Position numbers and translations under genes: made by a program. Shown here piece after piece: positions 52,864 through 60,405 of a stretch of DNA of 64,000 nt (its first letter is position 1; each line of letters starts with the position of its first letter). This stretch comes from CAYNZP01 sp964401835 (lineage in GTDB: Bacteria > Planctomycetota > Phycisphaerae > SM23-33). The notes beneath the pieces were generated by a model. That model did not search any database. It was not told the DNA's origin and saw only the letters and a program-made list of their open reading frames with translations. Location of the stretch: positions 1 to 64,000 of the forward strand of contig CAYNZP010000009.1 of assembly GCA_964401835.1 (NCBI GenBank). Reading direction: 5' to 3'.

Positions 52864-53111
52864 GGCACCGCCGGCTCGTAACGAAGAGACATCTCATGCT
52901 GATCGGCGTGGCGGTGAAGTTCCGCTGGGGCCAAGAGCTTTCCATATCGGACCTGCTGGTCCCAAAGCTTGCGGCGGAGTTTTATCTGCTGGGTTTGTAA
53001 CCGCTGGATTTCGTGGCGAATGGCGATTTCCTGACGCCGGATATGGATAAGGCCCAAAGCCAACCCAGCCATCAGTGCTATGATCATCGCTATCCGCACG
53101 AAAAACTCCAA
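52860..53111 (-). CDS. FtsL-like small division protein
   Basis: An 83-residue bitopic protein. The membrane helix is at about 4-24 (VRIAMIIALMAGLALGLI), followed by a heptad-rich coiled coil (RRQEIAIRHEIQRLQTQQIKLRRKLWDQQ). FtsL is poorly conserved in sequence, but this shape and the position between rsmH and ftsI are diagnostic. It would link FtsI and FtsW to the divisome through FtsB-like partners. Confidence 0.8.
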   Translation of the reverse strand: MEFFVRIAMIIALMAGLALGLIHIRRQEIAIRHEIQRLQTQQIKLRRKLWDQQVRYGKLLAPAELHRHADQHEMSLRYEPAVP

Positions 53112-53132
53112 CTTCCCTAAGGCAATATGGTT

Positions 53133-54005
53133 TTAGATAGGTATCTCCAGCTCCATGCCAACCTGCAACGAATCAGGGTCGCTGAGCTTGTCTTTATTCG
53201 ACTGATAAATCTTCATAATCGCATTATGAGAATCGTCCTTCAAAACCTTGCGGGCGATTTTTGTAAGATTATCGCCCTGGCGTACGACGTAAACCCGCCT
53301 GCTCTTTTGGGCAGTGGTTTTATTGCTCTTTTCCTGGCCAAAATGCTGGCTTAGCTGGTCCAGCGTCAGTTCCTGATAGTTTTTCTTTGGCCCAGCAGAG
53401 CGGGCAGCTAGAAGGTGCCTTGTTGGAGTTCCGCTTTTTTCCAAGGCCGGAATAACCAACTTCTGGCCGACCATCAGCGAATGTTCATTGGACAATTTAT
53501 CCCTGTTGGCCTGGAAGATTCTTTTGTACTCGTTGCTGCGTGCCCTGCCATAGACCCTTGAAGCAATCTTGATAAGTGAATCATTTTCCCGCACGACATA
53601 AGTTGAATTCTTCGAGTTTTGCAGGCTCTTTTGCGCTGTAGGCAATTGTGCGGTTTTATTTTCGAGACGGTTGAGTCTGGAATCCACTATCTGGTTAACA
53701 TTTCTGGAATCATTCGGTGCTACCAACTCAGACTTTACGATTTCAACTTCCTTCTCATCCCGGATCAGATAACTTTTTGTCGGCCTGTCTGCACTGAGGC
53801 TGACCGACTTGAACTCAGTATACCGAGAAACAGGCTGTATAGGTTCCCCCGCGGGCATACGCTCAACATAAGCAACTTGAGGAATTTCCTCTTCACCAGT
53901 GCTGTTCAAAGATGTGTGCGTGCCAGTTAAGTCGCTGAGGATGAGTCCAAACATTACTATGAACATCAACCCTACCAGCAGTCCGATCCTTGTTTCTCTT
54001 GTCAT
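53133..54005 (-). CDS. membrane-anchored protein with two LysM domains
   Basis: A 290-residue protein with an N-terminal membrane helix (about 7-25), a linker of about 110 residues, and two LysM motifs: YVVRENDSLIKIASRVYGRARSNEYKRI...LMVGQKLVIP and YVVRQGDNLTKIARKVL...LQVGMELEIP. LysM binds the GlcNAc-rich backbone of peptidoglycan. It sits inside the dcw cluster between rsmH and the ftsL-like gene, where such a gene is uncommon. A role in septal wall binding is a fair inference. Confidence 0.85.
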   Translation of the reverse strand: MTRETRIGLLVGLMFIVMFGLILSDLTGTHTSLNSTGEEEIPQVAYVERMPAGEPIQPVSRYTEFKSVSLSADRPTKSYLIRDEKEVEIVKSELVAPNDSRNVNQIVDSRLNRLENKTAQLPTAQKSLQNSKNSTYVVRENDSLIKIASRVYGRARSNEYKRIFQANRDKLSNEHSLMVGQKLVIPALEKSGTPTRHLLAARSAGPKKNYQELTLDQLSQHFGQEKSNKTTAQKSRRVYVVRQGDNLTKIARKVLKDDSHNAIMKIYQSNKDKLSDPDSLQVGMELEIPI

Positions 54006-54041
54006 TATTCCGGCTCCATCCAGATATATGCTGATACTTTT

Positions 54042-54947
54042 TTAGCCCAACCACTCTAAAACACGGAGCTTTGCGGATCGTGATCTCGGATTGGATTCGA
54101 TCTCCGCATCTGATGCTGTTATCGGCTTCCTGGTCAAAATTTCTGCACTCCCGGAGGCCTTAAATTCCGCGAATTTATGTTTAACTCGTCTGTCTTCCAA
54201 CGAATGAAAACTAATGATCCCTGCCCGAGCGCCGGTAGTGAGCAATTTGGGAAGCGCTTCCAGCAGTTTTTCGAGGCTTCCCAGCTCATCGTTAACCGCA
54301 ATCCGCAATGCCTGGAACGTCCGCGTTGCCGGGTGCACACCACGGCGTGACCTGCGGACAGGAGCCGGCATTGCTCCGTAAACAATCTGTGCAAGCTCTG
54401 CCGTCCGCTCCAGCCGTGCTTTCGACCTGGCTGCAACGATAGCTTTTGCGATTCTTCTGCTGAACCGTTCCTCGCCGAAGTTATAAATAATGTCGGCGAG
54501 TTCCTTTTCGCCCAGATTATTGACCAGGTCCGCAGCGGTAGTTTCGATGCTGTCATCCAGCCGCATATCAAGCGGCCCGTCCGCAGAAAAACTCAAACCG
54601 CGGGTAGGGTCGTCCAGCTGAGTCGATGCTACACCAAGGTCGGCCAAAAGCAGATCGACTTTATTCACCTCAGCCTGACTCAGGACGGTTTCAACTTCGG
54701 AAAAATTGGCCTGAAACAGTCTTACCCTTTCGGAAAATTGCCCCAAACGCTCTTTGGCGATGCGTAGATTTCCTTCATCAACATCGATTCCGATTAATTG
54801 GGAATTTTCACCTGCTGCTTCAAGTAGTGCCTGGCTATGTCCGCCCAGGCCAGCAGTGCAATCCAATAGAACTGACCGCCCCCGTGGAGCCAGTAGCTCC
54901 AGAACCTCATCCAATAGTACCGGCTGGTGGCCGTTTGGGTTTTCCAT
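54042..54947 (-). CDS. rsmH: 16S rRNA (cytosine1402-N4)-methyltransferase RsmH (MraW)
   Basis: A 301-residue SAM methyltransferase. HQPVLLDEVLELL opens it, then LLDCTAGLGGHSQALL is the SAM loop; DLLLADLGVASTQLDDPTRGLSFSADGPLDMRLD is the RsmH signature, and SFHSLEDRRVKHKF is near the end. It methylates the ribosomal P-site region. The gene is in its usual place at the start of the dcw cluster. Confidence 0.95.
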   Translation of the reverse strand: MENPNGHQPVLLDEVLELLAPRGRSVLLDCTAGLGGHSQALLEAAGENSQLIGIDVDEGNLRIAKERLGQFSERVRLFQANFSEVETVLSQAEVNKVDLLLADLGVASTQLDDPTRGLSFSADGPLDMRLDDSIETTAADLVNNLGEKELADIIYNFGEERFSRRIAKAIVAARSKARLERTAELAQIVYGAMPAPVRRSRRGVHPATRTFQALRIAVNDELGSLEKLLEALPKLLTTGARAGIISFHSLEDRRVKHKFAEFKASGSAEILTRKPITASDAEIESNPRSRSAKLRVLEWLG

Positions 54948-54962
54948 AGAAAATCAGCCGTC

Positions 54963-55211
54963 TTAGATAGTCACCGGAACTTTTTCATTCGCCAATGCTG
55001 CAACTGCAGACTCACTAAGTTCAACCCGGGCATACTCGTCTCCCAACGCCTGAATGCGGTCCAGACGTCTTGCTAAGTTCAGCAGGCGCTGCCGATTTCC
55101 ATCACTAAGTTTCGATGGTTCCGCAAGCTGCCGCCGCAATTCCGCCAAGCTCAACTTGGGGCATCCTTGCCTGCCTCGTTGACTGGTTCTGGCTTGCTGA
55201 GAGACGAGCAT
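54963..55211 (-). CDS. hypothetical small protein between mraZ and rsmH
   Basis: An 82-residue basic helical protein (LSLAELRRQLAEPSKLSDGNRQRLLNLARRLDRIQALGDEYARVEL). No signal peptide, membrane helix or known family. The ATG at 55211 follows GGAG within GAAAGGAGTCG. It is coupled by distance to rsmH (15 bases) and placed where no standard dcw gene lies, so it may be a lineage-specific division gene. Confidence 0.6.
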   Translation of the reverse strand: MLVSQQARTSQRGRQGCPKLSLAELRRQLAEPSKLSDGNRQRLLNLARRLDRIQALGDEYARVELSESAVAALANEKVPVTI

Positions 55212-55266
55212 GTTCGACTCCTTTCGCACCGGGGCCAATATTTTCTTTGACCGGTATATTTACTTT

Positions 55267-55737
55267 TTATTCGTTTGTGGCATCCGAGGTGTTAACGCGT
55301 TCGGAAGCTTCGTAAAGGACCTCTCCATAGGTCGGCAAAGCTTCCTCTACATGGCGTTCCCAATCCTCACTAGGCCAAAGTTCAATATGGTCGTAAATGC
55401 CGACCAGAGTAACTCGCTTGTCGATGACCGCCCGCTGCATCGATTTTTCCGGCAGGACGACCCTGCCCTGTGAATCCGACTTGACCAGACGCGCCATCGC
55501 AAAAAGCAAATCTATCTTCCGCGTCTGCCTGTCGGGGAGCGGGCTTCGCTTCAACGTCGCCAAAAGGCGGCGATAGTACTTATCCGGATAAAGCCATAAG
55601 TGACGGTCCGGGCCCAAGACTAAAACGAAGTTATCTCCGTCTTCGTTTGGCTCGATCTGTTCGCGAAGTGAAGCATTGATCGCCAGCCTGTGCTTGGCGT
55701 CAATCGTCGCTTCAAATTCCCCGATCAAAAGTGCCAT
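55267..55737 (-). CDS. mraZ: transcriptional regulator MraZ
   Basis: A 156-residue MraZ with two AbrB-like halves: LIGEFEATIDAKHRLAINASLR and ARLVKSDSQGRVVLPEKSMQRA, each with the DxKGR-type loop, here in the variant forms DAKHR and DSQGR. MraZ rings bind TGGGN repeats and control the dcw operon. The start at 55737 has AAGGA upstream; an earlier frame start would include non-homologous residues. It is the first gene of the cluster. Confidence 0.9.
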   Translation of the reverse strand: MALLIGEFEATIDAKHRLAINASLREQIEPNEDGDNFVLVLGPDRHLWLYPDKYYRRLLATLKRSPLPDRQTRKIDLLFAMARLVKSDSQGRVVLPEKSMQRAVIDKRVTLVGIYDHIELWPSEDWERHVEEALPTYGEVLYEASERVNTSDATNE

Positions 55738-55760
55738 TCGGTGGTCCTTTCCGCCATTCA

Positions 55761-55800
55761 ATGGGACAACAAGGGAAATTAAACCACCAATAGGGAAATC
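55761..55800. promoter_or_regulatory. candidate MraZ operator
   Basis: On the plus strand GGGA occurs at 55763, 55773 and 55793, all on a 10-base register (ATGGGACAAC, AAGGGAAATT, a degenerate unit, TAGGGAAATC). MraZ boxes are TGGGN repeats with 5-base gaps, that is, a 10-base period. The site lies 26-63 bases before the mraZ start. The orientation is opposite to transcription and the first base of some boxes is not T, so this is only a candidate. Confidence 0.45.
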
Positions 55801-56019
55801 TGCAAGGAAATAATTTAAAAACCATAGGAAAACTTTATGTGATTAGACGCCGTAACCACTTGTCAGGTCATAAATTGAGTTCTAGAAACATAGTGGACAC
55901 CATATGTTGTGGTTATGAGCAGTCCTGAGGAGATATGAAATTTCGGTTTTTTTCGAGAATTCGCCCTGCTCGGATGATCGGCAAGGTGGCTTTATTAACT
56001 TTAGGCTGATTTTTAAAAC

Positions 56020-57147
56020 TTAATCAGTCTGTTTGACTATTTTCTGATAAAGCTGTTCGTGAATTGCGATGTTGCTCTCGATGGAATATTTCTCAGCCAC
56101 CCTTCGCCGTCCTGCCTGACCGAGTTTTTGGCGCATGTCTGCATCTTCGCTGAGTTGATGGATTGCCTCTGCCAGGCCAACGACGTCCTTGCGGTCTATC
56201 AGGATTCCCGTTTCGCCATCTTTGACAACATCACGCAAGCCGGGAACGCGCGTTGCTATTACTGGCAATCCCACTGCCATAGCCTCTGTCGCAGCCAGGC
56301 CGAAGCCCTCCCAGTTGCTGGGCATCGCTAAAATGTCAGCTGCACTCAGTAGTCCCTGAACATCCCGGGTAAAACCGAGCAGCCGGCAGTGCTTTCCGCC
56401 TTCGCCGTGAGAGATGAAGTTTTCGACAACAAACCTTCTCGGGCCTTCCCCTGCAATAACGATATTGACCGGATTACCCCTTGCACCCAAATGGCTCATA
56501 GCCCCGATAAGAGTATCTATCCCCTTTTGCTTATTGAGACGGCCAACAGAAGCGACAAGTACTTCGCCGTTTTCGATGCCCCACTCCTGCCTTAATTCCC
56601 GCCGCCTGTTTTCATCACGTGTAAAAGCGTTCAGGTCGACACCGTTTTCTATCACTTCGTAGGAGCTTTTCGGCAGGCCGCTTCTGCGGGAATGATAATC
56701 GCGCACCGATTCGCTCACGCAGATTATCTTTTCGCAAAAATCTCCTGCGAATCTTGCAAAGGCAAACTGCCAAGGCCGAAACCGACCCTCGGCGACATGA
56801 ACCGTATGAACCACATGCGGCACAGCTGCCAATCTCGCCGCGATTCGCCCGGCAAGGTCCCCATGGAACATATGAGTGTGGACGATGTCGAGGTTTTCTT
56901 CTCTCAGAATATCGGTAAGTTTGAACAACTTGCCAACATCCCACTTTCCCCTGACGCCAAGGTTCGTCACTTTTACGCCGGCCTTTTCCAGCCAGTCCGC
57001 TACCCTGCCTCCCTGCAGGCCGATTACCTGCACATCAAAACGCTCCTTGTCCAACCTGGTCGCCAGTTCATACACCACACGCTCGGCGCCGGCGGGCTCA
57101 AGCTCTGTTATCAGTTCACAAACCCGGATTTTTCGTATATCTGCCAT
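56020..57147 (-). CDS. GT4-family glycosyltransferase
   Basis: A 375-residue GT-B enzyme. ELITELEPAGAERVVYELA is the acceptor-side loop; VASVGRLNKQKGIDTLIGAM begins the donor half; NWEGFGLAATEAMAVGLPVIATRVPGLRDVV carries the E-x7-E donor motif. It probably adds a sugar from a nucleotide sugar to a lipid or polysaccharide. It is a single gene, divergent from deoC with a perfect palindrome in between. The sugar cannot be told. Confidence 0.85.
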   Translation of the reverse strand: MADIRKIRVCELITELEPAGAERVVYELATRLDKERFDVQVIGLQGGRVADWLEKAGVKVTNLGVRGKWDVGKLFKLTDILREENLDIVHTHMFHGDLAGRIAARLAAVPHVVHTVHVAEGRFRPWQFAFARFAGDFCEKIICVSESVRDYHSRRSGLPKSSYEVIENGVDLNAFTRDENRRRELRQEWGIENGEVLVASVGRLNKQKGIDTLIGAMSHLGARGNPVNIVIAGEGPRRFVVENFISHGEGGKHCRLLGFTRDVQGLLSAADILAMPSNWEGFGLAATEAMAVGLPVIATRVPGLRDVVKDGETGILIDRKDVVGLAEAIHQLSEDADMRQKLGQAGRRRVAEKYSIESNIAIHEQLYQKIVKQTD

Positions 57148-57187
57148 TTATTGAATTTCGTTTTACCAATGCAACCCGCCAGAAGCG

Positions 57188-57205
57188 GTTTGCAAGCTTG
57201 CAAAC
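57188..57205. promoter_or_regulatory. 18-bp perfect palindrome in the GT4-deoC divergent region
   Basis: GTTTGCAAGCTTGCAAAC, with no mismatch and no spacer, lies 41 bases before the GT4 start and 109 bases before deoC. It looks like a dimeric repressor operator (LacI-type sites have this size and a CG or GC centre). No regulator gene is adjacent. Confidence 0.5.
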
Positions 57206-57313
57206 GCCACAAAATCAGGTCCTAAAGTTACATTTTAAATACGTATGCCTAAAAATATGATATTATCCGCGAGCTTTTTAATTAATCCACAAGCTTAATA
57301 AAGGATTTGGCCA

Positions 57314-57985
57314 ATGTCGCCCCAAAAACCCAGCCGCATCGAACTAGCCGAGATGATAGACCATGCAGCACTGTCTCCGCAAGCAACTATAGAAGATGTC
57401 CGCTCAGCATGCCAACTCGCGGCCCAATACAAAATAGCGTGCATTTGCGTCCGGCCGAGTGATGTAGCTCTTGCCAAAAGTATCCTCGGCAAAACCGATG
57501 TCGCCGTTGGCGGCGTAATTGGCTTTCCGCACGGCTCGAGCACAACCGAAATAAAGGCAGCCGAAACCCGCAAGGCTATTGAAGATGGCGCAGACGAACT
57601 CGACATGGTGATTAACATCGGCCGACTTGTAAGCGGGGAAATTGACTTTGTCCGGGATGACATAAAAGCTGTCGTCGACGCTGCCGGCGGCAGAATCGTC
57701 AAGGTGATCTTTGAATGTTGCTACCTCAACCGAGACCAAATGGCTGCTGCCTGCAAAGCCAGCGAAGAGGCGGGCGCCAGCTATGTAAAAACCTCTACCG
57801 GCACGGCAGCTTCCGGCGCAACGCTTGAGGATGTCAGCTTTATGCGTCAGCAGGTAGGCGACAGGCTTGGCGTGAAGGCTTCGGGCGGAATCCACACGCT
57901 TGAAGATGCACTGGCAATGATTGACGCAGGCGCAACACGAATCGGAACAAGCAGCACAAAACAGATTTTGGACGCCTTGGACTAA
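57314..57985 (+). CDS. deoC: deoxyribose-phosphate aldolase
   Basis: A 223-residue class I aldolase. Landmarks: IDHAALSPQATIEDV at the start, VGGVIGFPHGSSTTEIKAAE, ELDMVINIGRLVSGE, VIFECCYL, and YVKTSTGTAASGATLEDV with the Schiff-base Lys, then VKASGGIHTLEDALAMI. It splits deoxyribose 5-phosphate to glyceraldehyde 3-phosphate and acetaldehyde in deoxynucleoside breakdown. It overlaps the convergent GH130 gene by four bases. Confidence 0.93.
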   Translation: MSPQKPSRIELAEMIDHAALSPQATIEDVRSACQLAAQYKIACICVRPSDVALAKSILGKTDVAVGGVIGFPHGSSTTEIKAAETRKAIEDGADELDMVINIGRLVSGEIDFVRDDIKAVVDAAGGRIVKVIFECCYLNRDQMAAACKASEEAGASYVKTSTGTAASGATLEDVSFMRQQVGDRLGVKASGGIHTLEDALAMIDAGATRIGTSSTKQILDALD

Positions 57986-59034
57986 AGATTCTTCGCTGCG
58001 GCGATCATTTCATCCAGCGTCGTTACAGCTGCTCCGCAGATAGTGTCAGCCGCACCGTAATAAATCGTCATCGTGCCGTCGTCATCGAGGATAAGGCCGT
58101 TCGAGAAAACCACCTCCCCATAAACGCCGTCTAATTCGTAATTCGTCTCGGGCGAAATTACCGGCTGTTTGGCACGAGAGATTAATTTTTCCGGACGCTC
58201 GAGGTCGCTTAGCATCGCACCAAGATGATAGACATGTTCATCGTCGGCGGCGTGGTATATCTCCAGCCAGCCGTCGTCAGTCTTTATCGGCGGAGCGCCG
58301 CAGCCGACACGCTCTGCCTCCCACGTGCCCGGACTCGGAGAAAGCGTAACTGTATGATTGCCCCACGAGACAAAGTCCGGCGAATATGCCGTCCAGATTG
58401 CCGCGGGGTTGAACTCGCTCTTGTAAGGCCGGTGTCGGCAAACATACTTGCCGCCAATCTTTTCCGGGAAAATGCAGACGTCCTTGTTATATGGCGGCAG
58501 GATAACGCCGTGCTTTTCGTAGCTGACGAAATCCGTCGTCGAGGCCAGAGCCACCGCCACACCATGAGGGGAGACAGCCGTGTATGCGATATAGTACCGC
58601 CCATCGATAAAAGTTATCCGTGCATCCTCGCAGCCGTACGTTTCGTAAGGGCTCGAGGGGAAAATCGCGGGCGTCGGATCAAACGAGAAATTCTCGCCAT
58701 CCCTGCTCCGTGCGATTCGCAGGTGCGAAATGCTCGTGAGCAGCGTCCGGCCGTGATAGCGATACTTGCGCGGGTCGGAGGTATCCAGGCCCGGATCGTC
58801 GAGGCTGAGGAACTGGGGCTGGACCTGACCGCTGTCGCAATCGAATACCATGTAGGCCACCTTGCCAGCCGGTGTCTGTCGGAGCTTTTCGCCGACACGC
58901 ACCAGCAGGAGTATTTCATCGCCAAATTTCACAGCTGCCGGGTTGAGCGTACAGAGGATTTCCAGATCGTCCCGCGTCGGTTTAACGTCCGCGGGGGTGA
59001 GTAACGGATTGGCTTTTGATCTTTGAACTGTCAT
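57982..59034 (-). CDS. GH130-family beta-mannoside phosphorylase-like protein
   Basis: A 350-residue five-bladed beta-propeller of the GH130 (DUF377) type. The catalytic Asp lies in YGCEDARITFIDGRYYIAYTA; RHRPYKSEFNPAAIW and WEAERVGCGAPPIKTDDGWLEIYHA are the conserved blades, where Arg and His bind phosphate or sugar. Members phosphorolyse beta-1,2- or beta-1,4-mannosides or hydrolyse them. It has no signal peptide, so intracellular phosphorolysis of imported mannosides is likely. Confidence 0.85.
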   Translation of the reverse strand: MTVQRSKANPLLTPADVKPTRDDLEILCTLNPAAVKFGDEILLLVRVGEKLRQTPAGKVAYMVFDCDSGQVQPQFLSLDDPGLDTSDPRKYRYHGRTLLTSISHLRIARSRDGENFSFDPTPAIFPSSPYETYGCEDARITFIDGRYYIAYTAVSPHGVAVALASTTDFVSYEKHGVILPPYNKDVCIFPEKIGGKYVCRHRPYKSEFNPAAIWTAYSPDFVSWGNHTVTLSPSPGTWEAERVGCGAPPIKTDDGWLEIYHAADDEHVYHLGAMLSDLERPEKLISRAKQPVISPETNYELDGVYGEVVFSNGLILDDDGTMTIYYGAADTICGAAVTTLDEMIAAAKNL

Positions 59035-59142
59035 AGTCCCCTATTTGTAACTTTTCATGGCCTGTGAACAAACTTTTTTCTCGGCTTTATTCCAAAGGTG
59101 AGTAGGGCGAGCAAATTTTTTGCTCGCGGGGGATGAAAAGAA

Positions 59143-59164
59143 CACAGCTTGCTAGCCAGCTGTG
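59143..59164 (-). terminator. terminator after the DUF2089-like operon
   Basis: Perfect 7-bp stem CACAGCT/AGCTGTG with an 8-base loop. Read on the minus strand it is followed by TTCTTTTC, a T-rich run. It lies 28 bases after the last codon of the 115-residue membrane protein gene. A second hairpin, GCGAGCAAA/TTTGCTCGC at 59107-59127, follows it. Confidence 0.6.
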
Positions 59165-59192
59165 CCACCCGCCCAAAACATTCTAATGGTTT

Positions 59193-59540
59193 TCAAAGAT
59201 CTTCTGCTTCAGATTTACGAATTTCAGCCTCAATTCTATTCTTACGGTCCCAGATAATAATGTACGTTGTCAAACGTATATGTGCCCAAAGCTTCATTAC
59301 TGCGACATTAACAATTCCTACAATACCCAAAAATAATCCAATAGCATGTTGCTTTAAATTATCGTCAGGGGCATTAAAGATAATGTTTAGCCCCCAAAGC
59401 GTAATAAATACGGACAACGATAGAAAAATCCAATATGTTATTTCTGTTTTCCGAACTTTCTTTAGAATATCATCACATGTTGGAGTTTCTTTAAAGCTCT
59501 CTGCCCAGTTAAATAATCTCATAGTAAATCTCCCATTCAT
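59193..59540 (-). CDS. two-helix membrane protein paired with a DUF2089-like regulator
   Basis: A 115-residue protein with two membrane helices (about residues 34-54 and 66-88) and charged ends. No catalytic motif. It starts four bases before the stop of the upstream regulator, so they are coupled. DUF2089-type regulators are usually next to small membrane proteins, and the pair probably forms a sensing unit. Confidence 0.7.
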   Translation of the reverse strand: MNGRFTMRLFNWAESFKETPTCDDILKKVRKTEITYWIFLSLSVFITLWGLNIIFNAPDDNLKQHAIGLFLGIVGIVNVAVMKLWAHIRLTTYIIIWDRKNRIEAEIRKSEAEDL

Positions 59541-59830
59541 TTGTCGCTTTGTTCAAAAGCCTTGATTAATGTTTTGGCTATTGAAAGATCTAGTTTTCCT
59601 TCGACTACCAGCAATTTGATTTTTCGATGAAACGATGTTTTCGGTTTCTTAGAATCAAGGATTTTCACTTTCTCAATAAGGCGATTCAGCCTAATTCGGA
59701 CCGTGGGATAAGAAATGCCATATTGTCGAGCAATCTCCTTAAGTGATCCAGAGGCCAGCAACAGTCGTTTAATAAACTGCCAGTCCTCTTCGCCTAAGCC
59801 TCTAACCCATTCTGGAATTTCAGAATCCAT
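59537..59830 (-). CDS. DUF2089-family helix-turn-helix regulator
   Basis: A 97-residue protein: EIPEWVRGLGEEDWQFIKRLLLASGSLKEIARQYGISYPTVRIRLNRLIEKV is the sigma-like helix-turn-helix of DUF2089 proteins. The C-terminal ~30 residues are basic and helical. The zinc-ribbon part found in longer members is missing. It probably controls its own two-gene operon. Confidence 0.8.
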   Translation of the reverse strand: MDSEIPEWVRGLGEEDWQFIKRLLLASGSLKEIARQYGISYPTVRIRLNRLIEKVKILDSKKPKTSFHRKIKLLVVEGKLDLSIAKTLIKAFEQSDK

Positions 59831-60170
59831 AAAATGTTCCTTTTTTGTACTTTAATATTATTAAGATACACATTAATAATGTTAAAGACAAGGAAAAGTT
59901 CAAATTTCTTAGTATATAGAAAAAGGCGATCAAATTGAAAGGTAGGCTGGGGTGCTCCCCCTCCCCAGAAAATCCAAAAAATTCTTCTCATGGCCCGGCC
60001 GGGGTTTAGGCCGGGGGAATCCATTTTTTATTACCGCATTGCGCGGGAAGTGCCGGCTTGGGCGGGTATATATGGAAGGACTATGCTTTCCGTTGTTTTC
60101 GTTTTTTGACAATTTAATAGGCGACATTTAACTCAAATACTTATTCAGCCATTACTTAAGCCATTTAAAA

Positions 60171-60300
60171 ACTTGGCAGTTTTGGGCAGAATTGGGCACA
60201 TTTGGGCAGAACTGGGCAGAATTGGGCAGTTTTGGGCAGAACTGGGCAGTTTTGGGCAGATTTGGGCAGTTTCGGGCAGCTTTCGGCAAACAGAGGCAGG
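60171..60300. repeat. 10-bp-period tandem array of TTGGGCA units
   Basis: Eleven to thirteen consecutive 10-base units with consensus (A/T)(T/C)TGGGCAG(A/T), degenerating at both ends (ACTTGGCAGT at the left, CAGAGGCAGG at the right). The period equals one DNA helical turn, so all GGGCA cores face the same side. The array ends about 105 bases before the NDK-like gene. The rest of the 575-base gap (59831-60405) has low-complexity AT-rich and GGCCGGGG-type sequence with no supported gene. Confidence 0.8.
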
Positions 60301-60405
60301 CTCGAACCAAAAGTTACATTCGATAATTACTGCTTGTTAGCCGGCGAGGCTTTTGCTATCTTTCCGCCTTCTGCTTAACTATTAGAACAAACAGGAGAAA
60401 CACTC

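Noticed and set aside
60171..60300. CRISPR array
   Set aside because: The unit is only 10 bases with no spacers, and no cas genes are present.
60290..60312. GGCTCGAACC resembling a tRNA T-arm on the minus strand
   Set aside because: No acceptor or anticodon stems can be formed around it.
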